Assembly: GCA_946498265.1 (NCBI GenBank)
Contig: CAMMNR010000067.1
Span: 1-9,044 of the forward strand
Direction of reading: 5' to 3'
Source: an uncultured Clostridium sp.
GTDB lineage: Bacteria; Bacillota; Clostridia; TANB77; CAG-508
DNA length: 9,044 nt
Shown: positions 6,087 through 9,044 of the stretch, one piece after another
Layout: every line of letters begins with the position of its first letter
Position numbering within the stretch: position 1 is the first letter of the stretch
Translations under genes and position numbers: made by a program
The notes under the pieces: generated by a model
What the model saw: the letters and a program-made list of their open reading frames with translations, nothing else
Databases searched by the model: none
Told to the model about the DNA's origin: nothing

Positions 6087-6094
6087 TATTTTTA

Positions 6095-7360
6095 TTAAAC
6101 TTTTTCTACTTCTACAGTTTCTATTTGTTCTTCTGAAACATCTGCAATTTTTATATTTCTTAAGTGATTTATTTTTTCCCATGTTGTTTCTCTCTTGAAT
6201 AAACATTTAAAGTTTATCAATAACCATGAACCCATAAACAATGGATAACAAATTAAGCCTTTAATCATTGGTTTAATAGCTCTTCCATCTAAAAGCATTG
6301 CTATTAAAGATGTTCCTATTGGTAATAAGAATGTAGGAATTAAATATTTTAAAATATTTTCTATTAATTCTGCATTTGTCATTGCATCTCCTGCATACAT
6401 TAAGAAATTTGTTAATAATAAAACTATTGTTATTATGAACATTGGTATACTTCCTACTATATATAATAATCCGTCAAAATTCATCATTGTTTTATTTTCT
6501 TTTGCTGCTACTGCTAATGATTTTGTATATTCTTTTATACATTGCATATGTCCTACTGTCCATCTGCTTCTTTGTGACCAAGATTGTTTAAATCCTGTTG
6601 GTTGTTCATCATATACTATCGCATCAGTTGCCCAACCTAATCTTTTTCCTTGTATTATTCTTTTTAATGAAAATTCTATATCTTCTGTTAATGTTACTGT
6701 GTCCCATCCTTGTGGTTTTACTATGTCGAATTTAACCATAAATCCTGTACCATTTAATAATGGTGATAGTCCTAAATTATATCTTGCTAAATGATAAAAT
6801 CTATGCATTGTCCAATAAAATAATGCATATCCTGCTGTAATCCAGTTATCAGATGGATTTTTTATATCTCTATATCCTTGAACTACTTCTTCACCTTGAC
6901 ACAACTTTTTATTCATATTTTTTATGAAATTTTTATCAACTATATTGTCAGCATCAAATACGAAAAATGCGTCATATGGTGCATCTTCTTGGATTTTTTG
7001 TTTTAAAAACCAATCTAATGCATATCCTTTTGTTTTTTTGCTTGGATCAAATCTCTCATATACAATTGCTCCTGCTTCTCTTGCTATTTTTGCTGTATTG
7101 TCTGTGCAATTATCTGCTATTACATATATGTCATATAATTCTTTGTTATAGTCTTGTCTTTTTAAACTTTCTATTAAGTTTCCAACTACCATTTCTTCAT
7201 TATGTGCTGGAATTATTGCCATAAATCTGTGGTCTTTTTTTACTTTTAATGGTTTGTCTTTTATTTTTACTAGTGAGCATAAACTTACTAATATTTGATA
7301 TAGCCAAAATATTGTTATTATCCATACTAAAGCTTCTCTTAGTATATATAAATAATCCAT
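6095..7360 (-). CDS. Membrane glycosyltransferase, family 2 (processive type)
   Basis: The protein has one N-terminal membrane helix (about 9-30), a cytoplasmic GT-A catalytic domain and about three C-terminal helices (about 298-322, 336-357, 364-385). The catalytic domain carries the family 2 signatures: AIIPAHNEE (48-56), the metal-binding FDADN (Asp136, Asp138), the TED motif (225-227) and QRSRW (263-267). The last two, together with C-terminal membrane helices, are typical of cellulose- and hyaluronan-synthase-like enzymes that polymerise a sugar while exporting it. The sugar and product cannot be read from sequence. It starts at an ATG 7 nt after GAGAGG and has its own promoter. No polysaccharide genes accompany it here; pyrG lies downstream on the same strand. 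Family is sure, substrate unknown. Confidence 0.92.
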   Translation of the reverse strand: MDYLYILREALVWIITIFWLYQILVSLCSLVKIKDKPLKVKKDHRFMAIIPAHNEEMVVGNLIESLKRQDYNKELYDIYVIADNCTDNTAKIAREAGAIVYERFDPSKKTKGYALDWFLKQKIQEDAPYDAFFVFDADNIVDKNFIKNMNKKLCQGEEVVQGYRDIKNPSDNWITAGYALFYWTMHRFYHLARYNLGLSPLLNGTGFMVKFDIVKPQGWDTVTLTEDIEFSLKRIIQGKRLGWATDAIVYDEQPTGFKQSWSQRSRWTVGHMQCIKEYTKSLAVAAKENKTMMNFDGLLYIVGSIPMFIITIVLLLTNFLMYAGDAMTNAELIENILKYLIPTFLLPIGTSLIAMLLDGRAIKPMIKGLICYPLFMGSWLLINFKCLFKRETTWEKINHLRNIKIADVSEEQIETVEVEKV

Positions 7361-7414
7361 TTTTTTACCTCTCTTTTTATTTTTTATATTTAATATTATT
7401 ATGCTTCCTTTTCT

Positions 7415-7443
7415 ATTATACTATTATTGTTAAAATTATGCAA
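7415..7443 (-). promoter_or_regulatory. Promoter of the glycosyltransferase gene
   Basis: On the minus strand TTGCAT (7443-7438) precedes a perfect TATAAT (7420-7415) by exactly 17 bp. The leader would be about 48 nt. The -35 is only a partial match, so moderate strength is expected. Confidence 0.6.
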
Positions 7444-7585
7444 CATTTTTGACTATTTTTTTCAAAATTAAAGATTTTTTAAGAATTTTTTAATATAAAT
7501 ATTTATTCACTGAAACTATTCAAAATTAAGATTCATATTTCAATTTCACAAAATCTTTTCCTTTTATAAGTACAAACTCTATAAT
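7444..7585. other. AT-rich spacer with nothing recognised
   Basis: Between the back-to-back promoters of the glycosyltransferase and asd lie about 140 bp of AT-rich DNA. I see no coding frame with a ribosome site, no RNA gene and no convincing dyad; only short T-rich repeats such as AGATTTTTTAA and GAATTTTTTAA near 7471-7492. Confidence 0.5.
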
Positions 7586-7614
7586 TTGACAATTTTCCTA
7601 GTATCAATTACAAT
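7586..7614 (+). promoter_or_regulatory. Promoter of asd
   Basis: A perfect TTGACA (7586-7591) is followed after 17 bp by TACAAT (7609-7614, five of six). Transcription should start near 7621, giving a leader of about 104 nt. Confidence 0.7.
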
Positions 7615-7656
7615 TTAAGTGCATAAATTATTATTAACATATTTCTAAAAAATAAT

Positions 7657-7710
7657 TTAGTGTAAAAAAATTTTTCACTAATAATACATTTATTAGGGCA
7701 TTAAATGCTC
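7657..7710 (+). promoter_or_regulatory. Two hairpins in the asd leader
   Basis: TTAGTG (7657-7662) pairs with CACTAA (7676-7681), extended by A5/T5 past one bulged T. A second small hairpin, GGGCAT-TAA-ATGCTC (7696-7710, one G-U), ends 4 nt before the ribosome site and could modulate translation. The leader is too short and too AT-rich for a lysine riboswitch or a T-box, and I recognise no known element. Function unproven. Confidence 0.35.
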
Positions 7711-7714
7711 AAAT

Positions 7715-7719
7715 GGAGG
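7715..7719 (+). promoter_or_regulatory. Ribosome site that fixes the asd start
   Basis: GGAGG lies 5 nt before the ATG at 7725. An in-frame ATG at 7713 overlaps this site and so is not the likely start. Confidence 0.85.
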
Positions 7720-7724
7720 TTTTT

Positions 7725-8723
7725 ATGTTAAAAAAATACAAAGTTGCAATTGTTGGTGCAACAGGTCTAGTTGGTAGAACTGCCTTAAGAGTTCTCGAAG
7801 AAAAAAATTTACCAAATATAGAATATTTTCTATTTTGTTCAAAAAAATCAGCTAATACAAAAATTAACTTTCTAAATACTACATATATAACTCAAGAATT
7901 AACGGGAAGCACTTTTGATGATTATCATTTAGATTATGCAATTTTTTGTGCTGGTGGAGATGTATCTAAAAAATATGCTCCTATTGCTGTTTCAAAAGGT
8001 TGTATTGTAATTGATAATAGTAGTGTTTTTAGAATGGATGATAATGTTCCTTTGGTAGTTCCCGAAGTTAATGCAAAAGATGCTTTTAATAATTCTGGTA
8101 TTATTGCTAATCCTAATTGTTCTACAATACAAGCTGTATTACCTTTAAAAGCTTTAGATGATAAATACGGAATTAAAAGAGTTATTTATTCTACATATCA
8201 AGCTGTTTCTGGAGCTGGACGTTCTGGAATTGAGGATTTACTTAATAAATCTTCTGGTGATAATCTAAAAAAATTCCCTTATTCTATATATAATAATTGT
8301 ATTCCTCATATAGATGTGTTTCTAAATGATGGCTATACAAAAGAAGAACATAAAATGATTAATGAAACTAGAAAAATTTTAAATAAACCTAATTTGCCAA
8401 TAACTGCTACTACCGTAAGAGTTCCAGTTGAAAATTGTCATGGCGAATCAATCAATGTTGAATTGGAAAATGATTTTGATTTATATGATGTTAAGATGAC
8501 CTTTGAAAATTTTCCTAATATAATTGTTGTTGATAATACCCAAAAAAATCATTATCCTTTAGCAACTATAGCAAATGGTAATGATGAAGTTTATGTTGGA
8601 AGAATTAGAAGAGATTTTAGTATTAAAAATGGTCTTAATTTATGGGTAGTTGCTGATAATTTAAGAAAAGGTGCTGCAAGTAATGCTATTCAAATTTTAG
8701 AATTTCTACTTTCAAATAAATAA
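7725..8723 (+). CDS. asd: Aspartate-semialdehyde dehydrogenase
   Basis: The enzyme reduces aspartyl phosphate to aspartate semialdehyde with NADPH, the branch point for lysine, diaminopimelate, methionine and threonine. Of its 332 residues, GATGLVG (11-17) is the nucleotide-binding loop, Cys132 in ANPNCSTIQ is the catalytic thiol, Gln159 lies in TYQAVSGAG, Arg232 and His239 (VRVPVENCHGES) are the substrate-binding arginine and the acid-base histidine, and DNLRKGAASNAIQI (311-324) closes the fold. The usual GHSE is CHGE here, with the histidine kept. Length is normal. It has its own promoter and leader, and dapA, the next enzyme of the pathway, follows 150 bp downstream on the same strand with no convincing terminator between, so partial co-transcription is possible. 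Very sure. Confidence 0.97.
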   Translation: MLKKYKVAIVGATGLVGRTALRVLEEKNLPNIEYFLFCSKKSANTKINFLNTTYITQELTGSTFDDYHLDYAIFCAGGDVSKKYAPIAVSKGCIVIDNSSVFRMDDNVPLVVPEVNAKDAFNNSGIIANPNCSTIQAVLPLKALDDKYGIKRVIYSTYQAVSGAGRSGIEDLLNKSSGDNLKKFPYSIYNNCIPHIDVFLNDGYTKEEHKMINETRKILNKPNLPITATTVRVPVENCHGESINVELENDFDLYDVKMTFENFPNIIVVDNTQKNHYPLATIANGNDEVYVGRIRRDFSIKNGLNLWVVADNLRKGAASNAIQILEFLLSNK

Positions 8724-8781
8724 AATTCAAAACTATGTTAGATTTTAATCCTAATACTATTTGATAATTTTTAAAGTTTAG

Positions 8782-8810
8782 TTGTTTTTTATGTTTTCTT
8801 ATAATATAAT
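8782..8810 (+). promoter_or_regulatory. Probable promoter of dapA
   Basis: TTGTTT (8782-8787) precedes a perfect TATAAT (8805-8810) by 17 bp; another TATAAT overlaps at 8800-8805. Start of transcription would be near 8817. The -35 is only half matched, but a second promoter for dapA within the asd-dapA gap is plausible. Confidence 0.55.
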
Positions 8811-8817
8811 GTGAACA

Positions 8818-8843
8818 AGAAAAAATATAATTATACTTTTTCT
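8818..8843 (+). promoter_or_regulatory. Hairpin at the 5' end of the dapA leader
   Basis: AGAAAAA-A-TATA (8818-8829) pairs with TATA-C-TTTTTCT (8832-8843), with one A-C mismatch and a 2-nt centre. It would sit at the extreme 5' end of the dapA RNA, where such stems often protect from decay. It lacks a following T run, so it is not a terminator. Confidence 0.35.
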
Positions 8844-8873
8844 GTTATACTCTTAATGAAAGAAGAGATTTTT

Positions 8874-9044
8874 ATGAAAAAAATTTTATTTAAAGGCTGT
8901 GGAACAGCCATTGCAACACCTTTTACAGAAAACGGTGTAAATTTGCCAGAATTTAAGAGATTGGTAGAATGGCAAATCAAGCAAGGAGTTGATTCTATTA
9001 TTGTATGCGGTACAAGTGGTGAATCTTCTACTATGACAAAGGAA
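8874..9044 (+). CDS. dapA: 4-hydroxy-tetrahydrodipicolinate synthase, N-terminal part
   Basis: The first 57 codons are present and the gene runs off the right edge in frame. The enzyme condenses pyruvate with aspartate semialdehyde, the first committed step toward diaminopimelate and lysine, in the cytoplasm. Visible family features are GTAIATPF (10-17) near the N-terminus and CGTSGESSTM (45-54). Thr47 aligns with the proton-relay threonine (Thr44 of E. coli), and Ser48 replaces the usual second threonine, a conservative change. The Schiff-base lysine and tyrosines lie beyond the window. The start ATG follows a weak AGAAGAG ribosome site about 6 nt upstream. Its place after asd supports the call. 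Confidence 0.93.
   Translation, partial: MKKILFKGCGTAIATPFTENGVNLPEFKRLVEWQIKQGVDSIIVCGTSGESSTMTKE

Noticed and set aside
7713..7724. Longer asd start at the in-frame ATG
   Set aside because: That ATG overlaps the GGAGG ribosome site that serves the ATG at 7725.
7444..7724. Lysine riboswitch or T-box before asd
   Set aside because: The leader after the predicted start is only about 104 nt and lacks the conserved purine-rich core of either element.

Overview
The window looks like a low-GC Firmicute, most likely an anaerobic Clostridia-type gut bacterium. Most of it is very AT-rich (about 27-32% GC in lines I counted by hand). Genes carry AGGAGG-like Shine-Dalgarno sites, promoters are sigma-A type with 17-bp spacers, and one degraded gene belongs to a prepilin-headed, formylglycine-enzyme-fold surface family that I know from clostridial genomes. 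The assignment rests on these traits only.

Layout from left to right. (1) Bases 1-424: the start of a leftward gene (cut by the window edge) and the rightward nadE share a divergent control region with two good promoters, a repeated 16-mer and an imperfect dyad. (2) 425-2344: nadE, a complete glutamine-dependent NAD+ synthetase, richer in GC (about 37-40% in sampled lines) than the rest, followed by a strong hairpin. (3) 2355-3626: a leftward pseudogene of the prepilin/formylglycine-enzyme-fold family. It has lost its start, has an in-frame TAA, and has an unrelated 3' end that runs antisense through the nadE terminator. (4) 3671-3925: a small XRE-type DNA-binding protein whose promoter begins where the pseudogene's head is missing. 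(5) 3924-4030: two convergent terminators with a perfect 11-bp palindrome between them. (6) 4037-4212: two leftward tRNA-Gly(UCC) genes with a consensus promoter. (7) 4368-7360: leftward pyrG (CTP synthase) preceded by a leftward membrane glycosyltransferase, with a terminator-like hairpin in the gap. (8) 7361-7724: a divergent intergenic region. (9) 7725-9044: rightward asd and the start of dapA.

How the genes work together: asd and dapA encode consecutive steps from aspartate semialdehyde toward diaminopimelate and lysine, and their order fits a biosynthetic cluster. NadE makes the NAD+ that is the source of NADP+, and pyrG makes CTP, so most of the window is housekeeping metabolism. The accessory part is 2345-4030 (pseudogene, XRE gene, palindrome). 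I found no CRISPR array, transposase, phage module or recognisable new defence system. The most interesting signals are the nadE divergent region and leader, the decayed surface-protein gene with its composite 3' end, the palindrome between two terminators, and the duplicated tRNAs with a compensatory base-pair change.
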